Of a stretch of 64,000 nt of DNA, positions 45,314 through 55,367 are shown one piece after another. How positions within the stretch are numbered: the stretch's first letter is position 1; each line of letters starts with the position of its first letter. The DNA is taken from the NCBI RefSeq assembly GCF_000332995.1, contig NZ_BANS01000017.1:62001-126000 (forward strand), written 5' to 3'. The position numbers and the translations under genes were made by a program. Under the pieces are notes generated by a model. The model had not been told where the DNA came from, ran no database searches, and saw only the letters and a list, made by a program, of their open reading frames with translations. Source of the DNA: Gordonia amicalis NBRC 100051 = JCM 11271. GTDB taxonomy: Bacteria; Actinomycetota; Actinomycetes; Mycobacteriales; Mycobacteriaceae.

Positions 45314-46687
45314 TCAGCGGGATCGGCGACGTGTGACGGCACCCCGGACGATGGATCTCAGGCGTGCTACGCGCGGCCCGATCTCACGTTCGAGCCCGTG
45401 ATCGGTGGGCTCGTAGTAGTCGACGCCCACGAGTTCGTCCGGCGCGTACTGCTGGGCAACCACTCCGTCCGGATGGTCGTGCGGGTACTGGTAGGCGACG
45501 CCGTTGCCGAGTTTCTTGGCGCCTGCGTAGTGGCTGTCGCGCAGGTGGGCGGGCACCGCTCGCGCCTTGCCGGCCTCGACGTCGGCGAGCGCGGCGCCGA
45601 TCGCCGACACCACTCCGGCCGACTTGGGTGCGGTCGCCAGATGGATGGTGGCCTGGGTCAGTGCCAGCTTGGCCTCGGGCATGCCGACGAGGTTGACCAC
45701 CTGCGCGGCGGCCACCGCGGTCTGCAGCGCGGTGGGATCGGCCATGCCGATGTCCTCGCTGGCGTGGATCATCAGGCGCCTCGCGATGAAGCGCGGGTCC
45801 TCCCCCGCCGCGATCATCCGCGCCAGATAGTGCACCGCGGCATCGACGTCGGAACCGCGGATCGACTTGATGAACGCGCTGGTCACGTCATAATGCTGGT
45901 CGCCGTCGCGGTCGTAGCGCACCGCCGCGCGGTCGATGGCCGTCTCGACGTCGGCCAGGTCGACCCGGGTGGTCGAGTCGGCACTCGCCTCGAGCGCCGT
46001 CAGCGCCCGGCGGGCGTCGCCGCCGGCGACCGCCACCAGGTGGTCGTACGCGGCGTCGGTCACCTCCACCTGCCCGTCGAGGCCGCGCGGGTCGGCGACG
46101 GCCCGGGTGAGCACCTCACGGATGTCGTCGTCGGTGAGCGACCGCAACTGGAGCACCAGCGACCGCGACAGCAGGGGCGCGACGACAGAGAACGACGGGT
46201 TCTCGGTGGTCGCCGCCACGAGCAGCACGATGCGGTTCTCCACCGCGTCGAGCAGCGCGTCCTGCTGGGTCTTGGAGAAGCGATGGACCTCGTCGATGAA
46301 CAGGACCGTCTGCTGGCCCTCGATCAGGCGGCGCCTCGCCACGTCGATGACGGCGCGCACCTCCTTGACGCCCGCGGACAGCGCCGACAGCGCCTCGAAC
46401 CGGCCGCCGGTCGCGCGGGCGATCAGCGACGCCATCGTCGTCTTGCCGGTGCCGGGCGGGCCGTAGAGCAGCACCGATGCCGCACCGACCCCGCTGATCA
46501 GTCGCCGCAGCGGCGAACCGTCGCCGAGCAGGTGCTGCTGGCCGACGATCTCGTCGAGGGTCTGTGGGCGCATCCGGACCGCGAGCGGTGCGGTCGGTGA
46601 CGGCGCCGCGGTCAGTCCGTTGGCGCCGGGCGTCGGCACACCGGCTCCGGCCCGGGGGTCCACGGGCGGGTCGAACAATCCGTCCAC
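45314..46687 (-). CDS. rarA: replication-associated recombination protein RarA (MgsA)
   Basis: AAA+ ATPase acting at stalled replication forks (457 residues). The Walker A motif [10 protein letters not shown] is near 55-64, Walker B FIDEVHRF near 109-116, sensor 1 ATTENPSF near 136-143, and the C-terminal MgsA tetramerisation domain includes [22 protein letters not shown] and [10 protein letters not shown] chose GTG 46687, giving the start (M)[13 protein letters not shown] that resembles the mycobacterial protein. It lies seven bases after the kinase-like gene. Confidence 0.94.
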   Translation of the reverse strand: MDGLFDPPVDPRAGAGVPTPGANGLTAAPSPTAPLAVRMRPQTLDEIVGQQHLLGDGSPLRRLISGVGAASVLLYGPPGTGKTTMASLIARATGGRFEALSALSAGVKEVRAVIDVARRRLIEGQQTVLFIDEVHRFSKTQQDALLDAVENRIVLLVAATTENPSFSVVAPLLSRSLVLQLRSLTDDDIREVLTRAVADPRGLDGQVEVTDAAYDHLVAVAGGDARRALTALEASADSTTRVDLADVETAIDRAAVRYDRDGDQHYDVTSAFIKSIRGSDVDAAVHYLARMIAAGEDPRFIARRLMIHASEDIGMADPTALQTAVAAAQVVNLVGMPEAKLALTQATIHLATAPKSAGVVSAIGAALADVEAGKARAVPAHLRDSHYAGAKKLGNGVAYQYPHDHPDGVVAQQYAPDELVGVDYYEPTDHGLEREIGPRVARLRSIVRGAVTRRRSR

Positions 46688-46694
46688 GAGCCGA

Positions 46695-47915
46695 TCAGGC
46701 CATCCAGATGCGCTGCAACGCGAGGCCCGTTGCAGTCGCGAAATCGGCGATCGCGTCCTCACCGGCACGGCCGGCGGCTGCCGCGAGATCGGTCCAGCGG
46801 GACACGAGGACGCGCGGATCGTTCGTGTGCAGCGCCCAGTCGTGGGTGAATCCGCCACTCTCGATCGGGGTACCCACCGGGTCGAACGGGGGCATCTCCA
46901 GGCTCGCGTCGGCGTCCTGACCGATCGCGGACTCCGGGTCGACCAGGTCGGTGTCGGCAGGCAGCATCCAGGCGGTCGACAGCCACACCCACAGCAGCCG
47001 GGCGACGAGCACCTTGCGCTGCATCTCGCGCTCGTGTGCGAGGGCCGGCCAGATCGGGTTCACCTCGGAGCGCCAGGCGTCGACCATCGACACCTCGAGG
47101 TCGGTGGCTCGGGACGCGGCGCGCGCGGGCAGCTGCGCGGTCATGGTGACCACTGCGTAGGCGATGTCGAGCGTGGCGTCGCGGAACCCGCCCCACTCGT
47201 AGTCCATGAACTGCACGCCGTCGTCGTTGAGCATGATGTTCTCGGGACCGACGTCCGACGGGCTGAACGCGCGGTGCTCGCCGTCGTCGAACAGGGCGGC
47301 GGCGGTCTCGAGCGCCTCGAGAACCCGATCCGGCACCTGCACGCCGAGCGCGGCGGCGTGTCCGGAGAGCGCATCGACCGAGCGTCTGGCCTCGTCACGG
47401 AGGATGTCGCGCCCCTCGGTACCCGACGGGCCGCGGCGGACCAGCGCCAGGAAGTCGATCTCGCCGCCGACGGTCGCCGCGTGCATGCGGCCCAGGGCCT
47501 GACCCCAGGCGCTCACCGCGCGGGAGGTCTCCACCGGGTCGTCGCCGTCGAGGAACTCCATCATCGACCGGCCGTGACCGAGATCAGAGAGAACCATCAG
47601 GCGCAGGTCGGGGTCGGAGGCGATGAGCTGCGGGCCCGGTCGCGATTCGTTCGGGAGCGCGGTGGCGTACTTGTACGACGCGATCTCGCGGTGGAAGGCC
47701 TGCGGGTCCTCGTGCTCGGGCAACGCCTTGATCACCAGCGAACGGTCCATGCTGAGGGGGTTCTGCGCCACCCGCACCCGAACGACCGTCGTACGGCCGC
47801 TACCTCCGAGGTCCTCGGGGTCGTCGAGGACTACCGAGGAACCGGCGCGGTGTGACAGCAGCGCCTCTGCCGCCCGCACCACGCTGGTGATGCGGCTTTC
47901 AGTAATGACCGTCAT
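46695..47915 (-). CDS. aminoglycoside phosphotransferase-fold protein with altered catalytic loop
   Basis: Protein of 406 residues with an APH/choline kinase-like fold. The ATP-binding lysine appears as K63 in VIKALP, with E77 a likely partner, and the metal-binding D238 sits in FMDYEWGG. The Brenner motif, normally HGDxxxxN, reads P219-S220-D221 followed by N226 ([12 protein letters not shown]): the catalytic Asp and Asn remain but His is Pro. The substrate is unknown and an antibiotic target should not be assumed. The ATG at 47915 was chosen; rarA follows seven bases downstream. Confidence 0.85.
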   Translation of the reverse strand: MTVITESRITSVVRAAEALLSHRAGSSVVLDDPEDLGGSGRTTVVRVRVAQNPLSMDRSLVIKALPEHEDPQAFHREIASYKYATALPNESRPGPQLIASDPDLRLMVLSDLGHGRSMMEFLDGDDPVETSRAVSAWGQALGRMHAATVGGEIDFLALVRRGPSGTEGRDILRDEARRSVDALSGHAAALGVQVPDRVLEALETAAALFDDGEHRAFSPSDVGPENIMLNDDGVQFMDYEWGGFRDATLDIAYAVVTMTAQLPARAASRATDLEVSMVDAWRSEVNPIWPALAHEREMQRKVLVARLLWVWLSTAWMLPADTDLVDPESAIGQDADASLEMPPFDPVGTPIESGGFTHDWALHTNDPRVLVSRWTDLAAAAGRAGEDAIADFATATGLALQRIWMA

Positions 47916-48010
47916 GGCGTATCCCAAGGTACCCGTTGCAACGGGGGTGCAACACCATTGTTCATCCTTCTGTACGACGTTGCGGATCTTGTACCCGCGA
48001 GCGTGTGCGT

Positions 48011-48037
48011 CGAAACCACTGCGTTGCAGGGGTTTCG
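48011..48037 (-). terminator. hairpin downstream of the transglutaminase operon
   Basis: Arms CGAAACC (48011-48017) and GGTTTCG (48031-48037) flank a second stem CTGC/GCAG with a three-base loop; one A/G mismatch separates the two stems. It lies about 60 bases after the last gene of the operon ending at 48096, on the minus strand. No U-run follows, so this is a moderate candidate. Confidence 0.45.
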
Positions 48038-48095
48038 GTGCCCTGGTCACAATTCGTGCCGCGATGTGCCCACGATGGTCCCGACGCGCGGTGTC

Positions 48096-49010
48096 TCAGA
48101 CCCCGGTTCCGGGTTCGGGTGACTGCGCCGGACTCACGTCCACGGAGACGTCGATGTGGCTCTTCGTCGAGTCGGTGTAGATGACCCCGCGCAACGGCGG
48201 GACGTCGTCGTAGTCGCGGCCCCAGGCCAGCGTGACGTGGCGTTCGTCGACCAGTTTGTCGTTGGTCGGGTCGAACGCCAGCCAGCGGCCGTCGGGCATC
48301 CAGACCGCCGCCCACGCATGGCTCGCGTCGGCGCCGAAGATCTTCTCCTTGCCCGGCGGCGGATCGGTCGCCAGGTAGCCCGATTCGTAGCGGGCGGCGA
48401 GTCCGACCGAGCGCAGGCACGCGATCGCGACCCGGGCGAAGTCCTGGCAGACGCCCTCGCGTCGTTGCATCACGGTGTCGACCCGAGTCGAGATGGCCGT
48501 CGAGCCGGAACGATAGGCGAAGTCGGTGAAGATCCGGGTCGTCAGGTCGGTGACCGCCTCGATCAGCGGACGCTGAGGGGTGAACACCGCGGCGGCGTAG
48601 TCGCGCACCGACCGGGTGATCTCCGGCGGGTCGAGGTCGAGGACGAACTCGACGGCGAGCGCGGCCTCGCGGCCCCCGAGCACCGCCGGGCGTGCCGACT
48701 CCCACGGGGCCCGGGCCGCGGGGCCGATGAGCACGCCCTGATCGACCGGATCGACCTCGACGACCGACCGTGCGGTGACCGTCAGTTCCCGGTGCGCGGT
48801 GCGGACGTGGAAGTAGCTGTCGTGGTTTCCGTAGACGTCGATGCCCGTCGACCGGTCGTCGGGTTCGGGTTCGATGTCGACCGTGGTCGACCGCACCCGT
48901 TGTCCGGGCAGGTCGCGCGGGGTCAGGTAGCAGCGGCCGTACGACGAGGACACGTCGTCGTTGTAGGTGTACCGGGTGCGATGCATGACCCGGTAGACGC
49001 GCGTGTTCAC
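48096..49010 (-). CDS. transglutaminase-like cysteine peptidase-fold protein
   Basis: Protein of 304 residues with an N-terminal beta-sandwich domain (transglut_N, about 5-95: YRVMHRTRYTYNDDVSSSYG) and a transglutaminase core with an intact triad, C188 in GVCQDFA, H231 in ASHAW and D248 in FDPTN. No signal peptide is seen, so it is cytoplasmic. Its ATG overlaps the upstream ATP-grasp/alpha-E gene by four bases. The predicted chemistry is peptide or isopeptide hydrolysis or transfer; the substrate is unknown. It is the last gene of the three-gene unit. Confidence 0.9.
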   Translation of the reverse strand: MNTRVYRVMHRTRYTYNDDVSSSYGRCYLTPRDLPGQRVRSTTVDIEPEPDDRSTGIDVYGNHDSYFHVRTAHRELTVTARSVVEVDPVDQGVLIGPAARAPWESARPAVLGGREAALAVEFVLDLDPPEITRSVRDYAAAVFTPQRPLIEAVTDLTTRIFTDFAYRSGSTAISTRVDTVMQRREGVCQDFARVAIACLRSVGLAARYESGYLATDPPPGKEKIFGADASHAWAAVWMPDGRWLAFDPTNDKLVDERHVTLAWGRDYDDVPPLRGVIYTDSTKSHIDVSVDVSPAQSPEPGTGV

Positions 49011-51736
49011 ATCTCACCTCCGCCCCAGATCGGCTGCGCCTGGCGAGGCATTGCGAAACGGCTCCTGGCCAGCAGATCGGACAGGTCGCGGGCCCCCGCG
49101 CGGAGTGCGGTCATCAGGTCGGCGAGCTCTGCCCGGCGGCCCTGTGAGTCGACGCCGGCGAGGTCGGCCGGCCCGCTCCGACGCAGCTCGGCGATCATGT
49201 CCTGCACACCTCGTTCGGCCCCGGCCGATCGCAGCGGTTCGGGCACCGCCGTCAGATCGTGGTTCATCTTCTCGAGCTGGAAGATCATCGACCGCGGGTT
49301 GGTCGGGTCGAACAGCAGCAACTCGGCGACGCTCGAGAACCGGTACAGACCGCGGTTGCGGCGCCGGTAGATCACCGACGACTCGTTGGCGACCAGATAC
49401 GACTCCAGCAGGGCCTGTTCGACGTCGGTGTCGTGCGCCTGCGCGAACATCGCGAGAGTCAGGTCGGCGAGGGTGATCGCGCGTTCGATGCGCCGGCCCA
49501 GATCCATGAACATCCAGCCCGGGTCGTGGACCATCGACTCCTCCTGCAGGCCGGTCAGCGCGAGCACGCCGTGGAGGACCTCCTCGTGGGCCCGCGCCAG
49601 ATCCGGACCGAGGTCCAGGGCGGAATCGGATTCCGCCCGCGACCGCGAGACCAGCCGCGCGGTGCTCGCGACGACCCGTTCGACGGGCGCCAGGACCATC
49701 CAGGTACTGGTCGACATCTGGTCACGGACCGCCCGGGCAGCACCGACGAGCCGGTCGACCGAGTAGGCGACCGTACCCGGGATCGAGCGGGCGACGGTCA
49801 GATCGGCGATCTTCTCGATGGCCTCGTTGACCTGGTCCGGCGCGGGCTGACGGTCGGTGCCCGAGACCAGCAGATCGGCGGTGTCGAGGTAGCCGTCGGT
49901 TCCGGTGATCGTGGCGACCGCGTGCAGCAGCAGCGGTACCGCCGGGGTCCCCGACATCCATGGCCGGTACTGGAAGTCCTGATAACGCTGGCGCGAGACC
50001 TTCGCCAGGCGGGTGACCTGCTCGGTGCGTTCGGCGTAGCGGCCGAGCCAGAACAGATCGGCGAGCACGCGGGGACTCGCGGCAGCCGCGATTTCCGAGT
50101 ACTCGAGCGGCACGGGCCGGCCTGTCTCCGGCACGACCTCGCCGGCCGGTTCGACGCGGGTCTCCGAACGTCGCGACACGTGTCCGCCGACCTCCGCGCT
50201 GGTGACCCAGACGTCCTTGGCCGACACGACGTGGTGGGCGGCCCCTTCGACCCCGTCGGCCAGGACGGCGCCGAGACCACCCGGCATCACCGCGTAGGTG
50301 GGTCCCTGGGCGACGCTGAAGGCCCGCACCGACACGGGCGCGGCACGCAGCGCGGTCGTGTGCCGTCCGGGTCGCGTCCCGGCGGTGACGGTCGGCGCCA
50401 CCGAGTAGGCGTCGAGTTCGCGTCCGACCCAGGCCCACGGTTGCGATTCGATCCGCGCGGCGACCTCGGCACGGGTTCGCGCGTCGAGCAGCGGCCCGAT
50501 GAACTCGTCGTCGGTGCGGGTGTCGGTCAGCACCAGCGAACCGATGCGACTCTGGATCTTGCTGCGCTCCAGCGCATCCCCGGCCCAGTAGGTGGTGACC
50601 GACCCGAGCGCGAGTTCCTCGTCGAGCAGGACCGGCGCAAGCCGTTCGAGCACGGTGTGCAGCGCGGGATTCTCGAGGACTCCGGATCCCAGCGTGTTCA
50701 GCACCGTGACGTTGCCCCGCGAGATCGCCTCCACCAGACCGGCGACGCCGAGTCGGGAGTCGGTCCGCAGATCGAGCGGGTCGGCATATGCGGCGTCGAC
50801 GCGGCGCAGTAGGACGTCGACCCGCTTGTACCGTCCGAGCGAACGCATGTAGACCGCGCCGTCACGCACGGTGAGGTCCGCACCTTCGACCAGCGGATAG
50901 CCGAGCGCCGAGGCGAGGTAGGCCTGATCGAAGGCGGTCTCGGACATGCTTCCCGGGCTGAGCACGGCGACCGTCGGGTCGTCGACGCCGGGCGGGGCGT
51001 ACTCGGCGAGCGCGAGGCGCATCGTCCCGACGAAACCGGTCACCGGTCGCGGCGCGCAGGCCTGGAACACCTGCGGGAACGTCTTGGTCAGCAGTCTGCG
51101 ACCCACGATCGAGAAGCCGATGCCCGACGGGGCCTGGGTGCGGTCCCGGTAGACCACGAAACGCCCATCGGCGGAACGCGATACGTCGACCGCGTGCAGG
51201 AACAGGGCGTGGGGTCCGGCGACCTCGAGACGTGCCGCCTTGCGGATGTAGCCGGGGTGCCCGAAGACCATCTCGGGGGCCACGAGACCGGAGGTGATGG
51301 TCTTCTGGTCGCGGTAGAGATCACGCAGCAGCAGATCGAGCAGCATCGACCGCTGGGTGATGGCCTTCTCCAGTTCGGCCCACTCGACACCGTCGACGAT
51401 GAGCGGCACCGCGTCGATGTCCCAGTCTCGGGTGTGCGTGGCCTGACCGTCGAACTCGTTGTAGACCACACCGTCGTCACGGACCGCCGCGGCGAGACGA
51501 TCGGCGGACTCGCGCAACCGGGCGTCACCGCGCCGCTGGTAGAGCCGGACGAGATCTTCCCACGCGGGACGGACGATGCCGGCGGAGTCGAGGAGCTCGT
51601 CGTGGTGGGCGCCGGCGGCCGGTTCGGCATCGCCGGGTCCGGGGACGTCGAAGAGCGTGTAACCCTCGTTCCGGTAACGATCGAAGACCGTGGAGGCATC
51701 GAACACCGCGGAAGCGTTGCCCGGCGAAGAAGTCAC
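49007..51736 (-). CDS. circularly permuted ATP-grasp / alpha-E domain fusion protein
   Basis: Protein of 909 residues that joins two families often encoded by separate genes: a circularly permuted ATP-grasp ligase domain (about 80-500, with DGQATHTRDWDIDAVPLIVDG, FLHAVDVSRSADGRFVVYRDRTQAPSGIG, GFVGTMRLALAEYA and TVLNTLGSGVLENPAL) and a helical alpha-E domain (about 555-890, with LADLFWLGRYAERTEQVTRL and MFMDLGRRIERAITLADL). Such pairs are predicted to form amide bonds, making a peptide or tagging a protein. It overlaps both neighbouring transglutaminase genes by four bases, so the three are made together. Confidence 0.92.
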   Translation of the reverse strand: MTSSPGNASAVFDASTVFDRYRNEGYTLFDVPGPGDAEPAAGAHHDELLDSAGIVRPAWEDLVRLYQRRGDARLRESADRLAAAVRDDGVVYNEFDGQATHTRDWDIDAVPLIVDGVEWAELEKAITQRSMLLDLLLRDLYRDQKTITSGLVAPEMVFGHPGYIRKAARLEVAGPHALFLHAVDVSRSADGRFVVYRDRTQAPSGIGFSIVGRRLLTKTFPQVFQACAPRPVTGFVGTMRLALAEYAPPGVDDPTVAVLSPGSMSETAFDQAYLASALGYPLVEGADLTVRDGAVYMRSLGRYKRVDVLLRRVDAAYADPLDLRTDSRLGVAGLVEAISRGNVTVLNTLGSGVLENPALHTVLERLAPVLLDEELALGSVTTYWAGDALERSKIQSRIGSLVLTDTRTDDEFIGPLLDARTRAEVAARIESQPWAWVGRELDAYSVAPTVTAGTRPGRHTTALRAAPVSVRAFSVAQGPTYAVMPGGLGAVLADGVEGAAHHVVSAKDVWVTSAEVGGHVSRRSETRVEPAGEVVPETGRPVPLEYSEIAAAASPRVLADLFWLGRYAERTEQVTRLAKVSRQRYQDFQYRPWMSGTPAVPLLLHAVATITGTDGYLDTADLLVSGTDRQPAPDQVNEAIEKIADLTVARSIPGTVAYSVDRLVGAARAVRDQMSTSTWMVLAPVERVVASTARLVSRSRAESDSALDLGPDLARAHEEVLHGVLALTGLQEESMVHDPGWMFMDLGRRIERAITLADLTLAMFAQAHDTDVEQALLESYLVANESSVIYRRRNRGLYRFSSVAELLLFDPTNPRSMIFQLEKMNHDLTAVPEPLRSAGAERGVQDMIAELRRSGPADLAGVDSQGRRAELADLMTALRAGARDLSDLLARSRFAMPRQAQPIWGGGEM

Positions 51737-54700
51737 CGGAGAACTGTACGTGCCCGACGCAGATCAAGGATCCCAGGGACCCCGAAGTCGATGGCCTGCC
51801 GGGCCTGTCGTTCCCGGAGAAGTCCGACGTCGACGGTGCCGGTTGTGTGACCGGCCGCCTCGAAGCGCCCGTTGCGGCGCGATTCGGCCTCCACGGCGTT
51901 CACCGGTGGTCGGTCGTAGGCGCGTCCACCCGGATGGACGACGTGGTAGGTCGCGCCGCCCACCGACCGCCCGTTGACGGTGTCGACGAGGTCGAAGGTC
52001 AGCGGGGTGTCGATGCTGATCGTCGGATGCAGGGCGCTCGGCGGCTGCCAGGCCCGGAACCGGATGCCCGCCACCCGTTCGCCGGAGCGGCCGGTGGACC
52101 GGAGCGGGATCGGGAAACCGTTGCAGGTCAACAGGTAACGATCGTCCTCACCGCCGAGGACACGCACCTGGACCCGTTCGATCGAGGAATCGACGTAGCG
52201 GGCGGTACCGGTTCCGGTCGACTCCTCCCCCAGCGTGTTCCACGGTTCGATGGCGCCGCGCAGTTCGACTTCCTGGTCGCGGATCTGCACGGTCCCCAGC
52301 CGCGGGAAACGGAACTCGGTGAACGGATCGAGCCAGGCGGTCTCGAACGGATAGCCCGCCTCGCGGAGTTCCTCGGCGACGAGCGCGATGTCGGCGATGA
52401 CATGGTGCGGCAACAGATGTTTGCCGTGCAGGTCGCCGCCGTGGCGGACGAGCCGGGCCCGGTAGGGCCTGCCCCAGAACCACGACACCAGGCTGCGCAC
52501 CAACAGCGACTGGACCATCGCCATCCGGTGGTGCGGCGGCATCTCGAAGGCACGCAGTTCCAGCAGTCCGAGCCGCCCGCGCACCGAGTCGGGGCTGTAG
52601 AGCTTGTCGATGCAGAACTCGGCGCGGTGGGTGTTGCCGGTGATGTCGGTGAGCAGATGCCGCAGCGCACGGTCGGTGACCCACGGATTCGGCGGCGCCC
52701 CCTCCCCGGTTCCGGTCTTCGCGGCGAGCCGGTCGATCTCGGCGAAGGCGATCTCCAACTCGTAGAGCGCCGATTCCCGGCCCTCGTCGACGCGCGGCGC
52801 CTGCGAGGTGGTGCCGACGAAGCGGCCGGAGAACAGATAGGACAGCGACGGGTGGCGCTGCCAGTAGGTCAGCATCGACACCAGCAGATCGGGGCGGCGC
52901 AACATCGGCGAGTCGGCGGGCGTCGTACCGCCCAGCGTGATGTGGTTGCCGCCGCCGGTGCCGCCGTGGCTGCCGTCGAGGCCGAAACTCTCCGTGCCGA
53001 GCCGGACGCGGCGGGCGTGGTCGTAGACGGACTCGAGCAGTTCGGACTGTTCGGCGAAGCTCGCCGTCGGCTGGATGTTGACCTCGATGACGCCCGGGTC
53101 GGGGGTCACCGACAGCGACGTCAGGCGCGGATTCGACGGCGGCCCATAGCCTTCGATCACGACCGGGGTCGCGGTGGTCGCGGCGGCGCCCTCCACCAGT
53201 TCGACGAGGGCGAGGAACTCCTCGCCCGTCGACGTGGGCGGCATGAACACGTACGTGACGCCGTCGCGGACCTCGGCGACGAGCGCCGTGCGCGGCAGGA
53301 ACTGCGCCGGGTCCACCGCGCGCACGGTGTGCCCGAGCGCGGCGGCCGGGTCGGTGGGCAGAGCGTCGTGGCGCGCCGACGGGTCGGCCTCGAACAGGGT
53401 CGGCGCCGGCCCCCAGGACAGTGAGTTCAGCGGCAGGCGCAGACCCGCGGGCGAGGTACCCGGCGTGAGGACGATCCGACCGCGCCGGGTCGACCACACC
53501 GCACTCTGCCAGGCGGTCCGGTCCTCCGACCGGTTCAGCGGCAGGACGTGGGCGCTGGGGTCGGTGACCGCGTCGTCGAGCCGGGACAACAGGGAGCGAC
53601 GCCGGGCCACCGAATCGTTCTCGGGCGCCAGTACCTCCTCGTCGCCGTCCGCCAGGCTCTCCAGCTCGACGTCGAATTCCGCCTGGGTGAACCTCCGTGC
53701 GGTGGGCAGGGTCGGGTCGTCGCCGGGGTCTCCGGGCGGCATGGTGGCCAGCTCGCGCATCCGCACGAGCGGATCCTCGTAGGCGGGCAGCACCTGTTCG
53801 GTGGGCAGGGCGAGATTCGCCGCGAACGCGGTCAGCAGTTTGTGTGCCGGTTCGGCCCGGGCCGGTTCTCCACCGACGCTCGTCTCCGGGTGGGCGCCGT
53901 AGGTCTCCGTCTCGATCGCCGCGACACACTGTTCGGGCGTCGACCACGGATCGGCGAGCAGGTCCGGGTCACGCCAGATCGGCTCGCCGTCGGCGCGCCA
54001 GATGATCTCCATCTGCCAGCGCGGCAACGGTTCTCCGGGATACCACTTGCCCTGGCTGCGCCGGACGAGACCCTGCGGGGCGTACGCCCCCTTGAGCCGT
54101 TCGGCGAGACGGGACGCCAGAAGCCGTTTGTGGGGTCCGTCGGCGGCGGTGTTCCACTCGGGGTCGGTCTGGTTGTCGATGGAGACGAAGGTCGGTTCGC
54201 CACCCATCGTGAGGCGGACGTCGTCGCGCTCCATGCGTTCGTCCACGAGTGCACCGAGGTCGACGACGCGGTTCCACTGCTCGGGTGTGTACGGCAGGGT
54301 GACGCGCGGGTCCTCGTGGAATCTCGTGACGGTGTTGGAGAAGTCGAGCGTCGCGTGACAAGGACCGGTCGCGCCGGTGATCGGTGCGGCCCCCACCGGA
54401 TGCGGCGTGGCCGCGAGCGGGATGTGTCCCTCGCCGGCGAACAGGCCGGACGTCGGGTCCAGACCGACCCAACCGGCGCCGGGCAGGTAGACCTCGGTCC
54501 AGGCGTGCAGGTCGGTGAAGTCGGCGTCGGGACCCGACGGCCCGTCGAGCGACATGACGTCGGAGGTCAGCTGCACGAGGTAGCCGGAGACGAACCGCGC
54601 CGCCAGGCCGAGTTCGCGTAGCAGCGCCACGAGGAGCCACGCCGAGTCGCGGCACGAACCGATGGCACTCGACAACGTGTACTCGGGTGTCTGCACCCCT

Positions 54701-55224
54701 GCCTCGAGACGCACGGTGTAACCGACGGCCTCGCGCACGGCGGTGTTCAGCGCCACCAGGAAGTCGATGACCCGCGTCCTGCCGACCGGCTTGTTCTCCG
54801 CGGCGAAGGCGGCGACCTCCGGATGGACCGGCGCACCGGCGAATTCGCCCTCGCCGACACCCACCGGCCGCAGGAAGATCTCGAGGTCGCGGCGCAACTC
54901 CTCCGGATACTCGAACCCGTAGTGCTCGGCCCAGTCCTCGATGAAGAAGTCGAAGGGGTTGATCGCCGTCAGGTCGGCGACGAGGCTCACGGTGATGCTC
55001 AGCGAGGCCGACGGCTCCGGGAACACGAGTCGCGCGAGGTAGTTGCTGAACGCGTCCTGCTGCCAGTTGAGGAAGTGCCCACCGGGCTCGACCCGCAGCG
55101 AATAGGCCTCGATCGGCGTCCGCGAATGCGGCGCGGGGCGCAGGCGGACCACATGCGGGTAGATCTTCGTCGGGCGATCGAAGGAGTAGCTCGTCCGGTG
55201 TTCGAGAGCCACCTTGATCGTCAC
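51733..55224 (-). CDS. transglutaminase / DUF2126 fusion protein
   Basis: Large protein (1163 residues). The N-terminal third is a transglutaminase module with a complete triad, C191 in GSCRDSAW, H240 in DLHAWTEV and D256 in LDPTSG. The rest is DUF2126 (about 300-1120), with conserved GTGGGNHITLGG, HRAEFCIDKLY and LELRAFEMPPHHRM, which resembles ligases of the glutamine synthetase/GCS2 type; that likeness is inference. The GTG at 55224 has GGAGGT six bases upstream. It is the first gene of the operon, following a terminator after aspS. Confidence 0.92.
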   Translation of the reverse strand: MTIKVALEHRTSYSFDRPTKIYPHVVRLRPAPHSRTPIEAYSLRVEPGGHFLNWQQDAFSNYLARLVFPEPSASLSITVSLVADLTAINPFDFFIEDWAEHYGFEYPEELRRDLEIFLRPVGVGEGEFAGAPVHPEVAAFAAENKPVGRTRVIDFLVALNTAVREAVGYTVRLEAGVQTPEYTLSSAIGSCRDSAWLLVALLRELGLAARFVSGYLVQLTSDVMSLDGPSGPDADFTDLHAWTEVYLPGAGWVGLDPTSGLFAGEGHIPLAATPHPVGAAPITGATGPCHATLDFSNTVTRFHEDPRVTLPYTPEQWNRVVDLGALVDERMERDDVRLTMGGEPTFVSIDNQTDPEWNTAADGPHKRLLASRLAERLKGAYAPQGLVRRSQGKWYPGEPLPRWQMEIIWRADGEPIWRDPDLLADPWSTPEQCVAAIETETYGAHPETSVGGEPARAEPAHKLLTAFAANLALPTEQVLPAYEDPLVRMRELATMPPGDPGDDPTLPTARRFTQAEFDVELESLADGDEEVLAPENDSVARRRSLLSRLDDAVTDPSAHVLPLNRSEDRTAWQSAVWSTRRGRIVLTPGTSPAGLRLPLNSLSWGPAPTLFEADPSARHDALPTDPAAALGHTVRAVDPAQFLPRTALVAEVRDGVTYVFMPPTSTGEEFLALVELVEGAAATTATPVVIEGYGPPSNPRLTSLSVTPDPGVIEVNIQPTASFAEQSELLESVYDHARRVRLGTESFGLDGSHGGTGGGNHITLGGTTPADSPMLRRPDLLVSMLTYWQRHPSLSYLFSGRFVGTTSQAPRVDEGRESALYELEIAFAEIDRLAAKTGTGEGAPPNPWVTDRALRHLLTDITGNTHRAEFCIDKLYSPDSVRGRLGLLELRAFEMPPHHRMAMVQSLLVRSLVSWFWGRPYRARLVRHGGDLHGKHLLPHHVIADIALVAEELREAGYPFETAWLDPFTEFRFPRLGTVQIRDQEVELRGAIEPWNTLGEESTGTGTARYVDSSIERVQVRVLGGEDDRYLLTCNGFPIPLRSTGRSGERVAGIRFRAWQPPSALHPTISIDTPLTFDLVDTVNGRSVGGATYHVVHPGGRAYDRPPVNAVEAESRRNGRFEAAGHTTGTVDVGLLRERQARQAIDFGVPGILDLRRARTVLR

Positions 55225-55311
55225 CGACGCACCTCCGGGAATCCCTTGCTCGCAGACATGGGGAGAATCTCTCACAGGTGGTGGGCGCCCGCTCGGCGGC
55301 AACCGTTCGGA

Positions 55312-55355
55312 AACGAAAGCGGTGGCCGAACTCACGCTCGGCCACCGCTTTTCGT
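55312..55355. terminator. hairpin terminator after aspS
   Basis: A perfect 14-bp stem AAAGCGGTGGCCGA (55316-55329) with TCGGCCACCGCTTT (55338-55351) around an 8-base loop extends by four more pairs over a single-base bulge. It lies about 16 bases after the aspS stop on the minus strand and before the transglutaminase operon, so it insulates the two units. Confidence 0.85.
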
Positions 55356-55367
55356 TGCTCGACGGAA

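Noticed and set aside
46695-47915. Aminoglycoside resistance gene
   Set aside because: The fold matches APH but the catalytic motif is altered and the gene lies in a conserved housekeeping setting, so resistance is unsupported.
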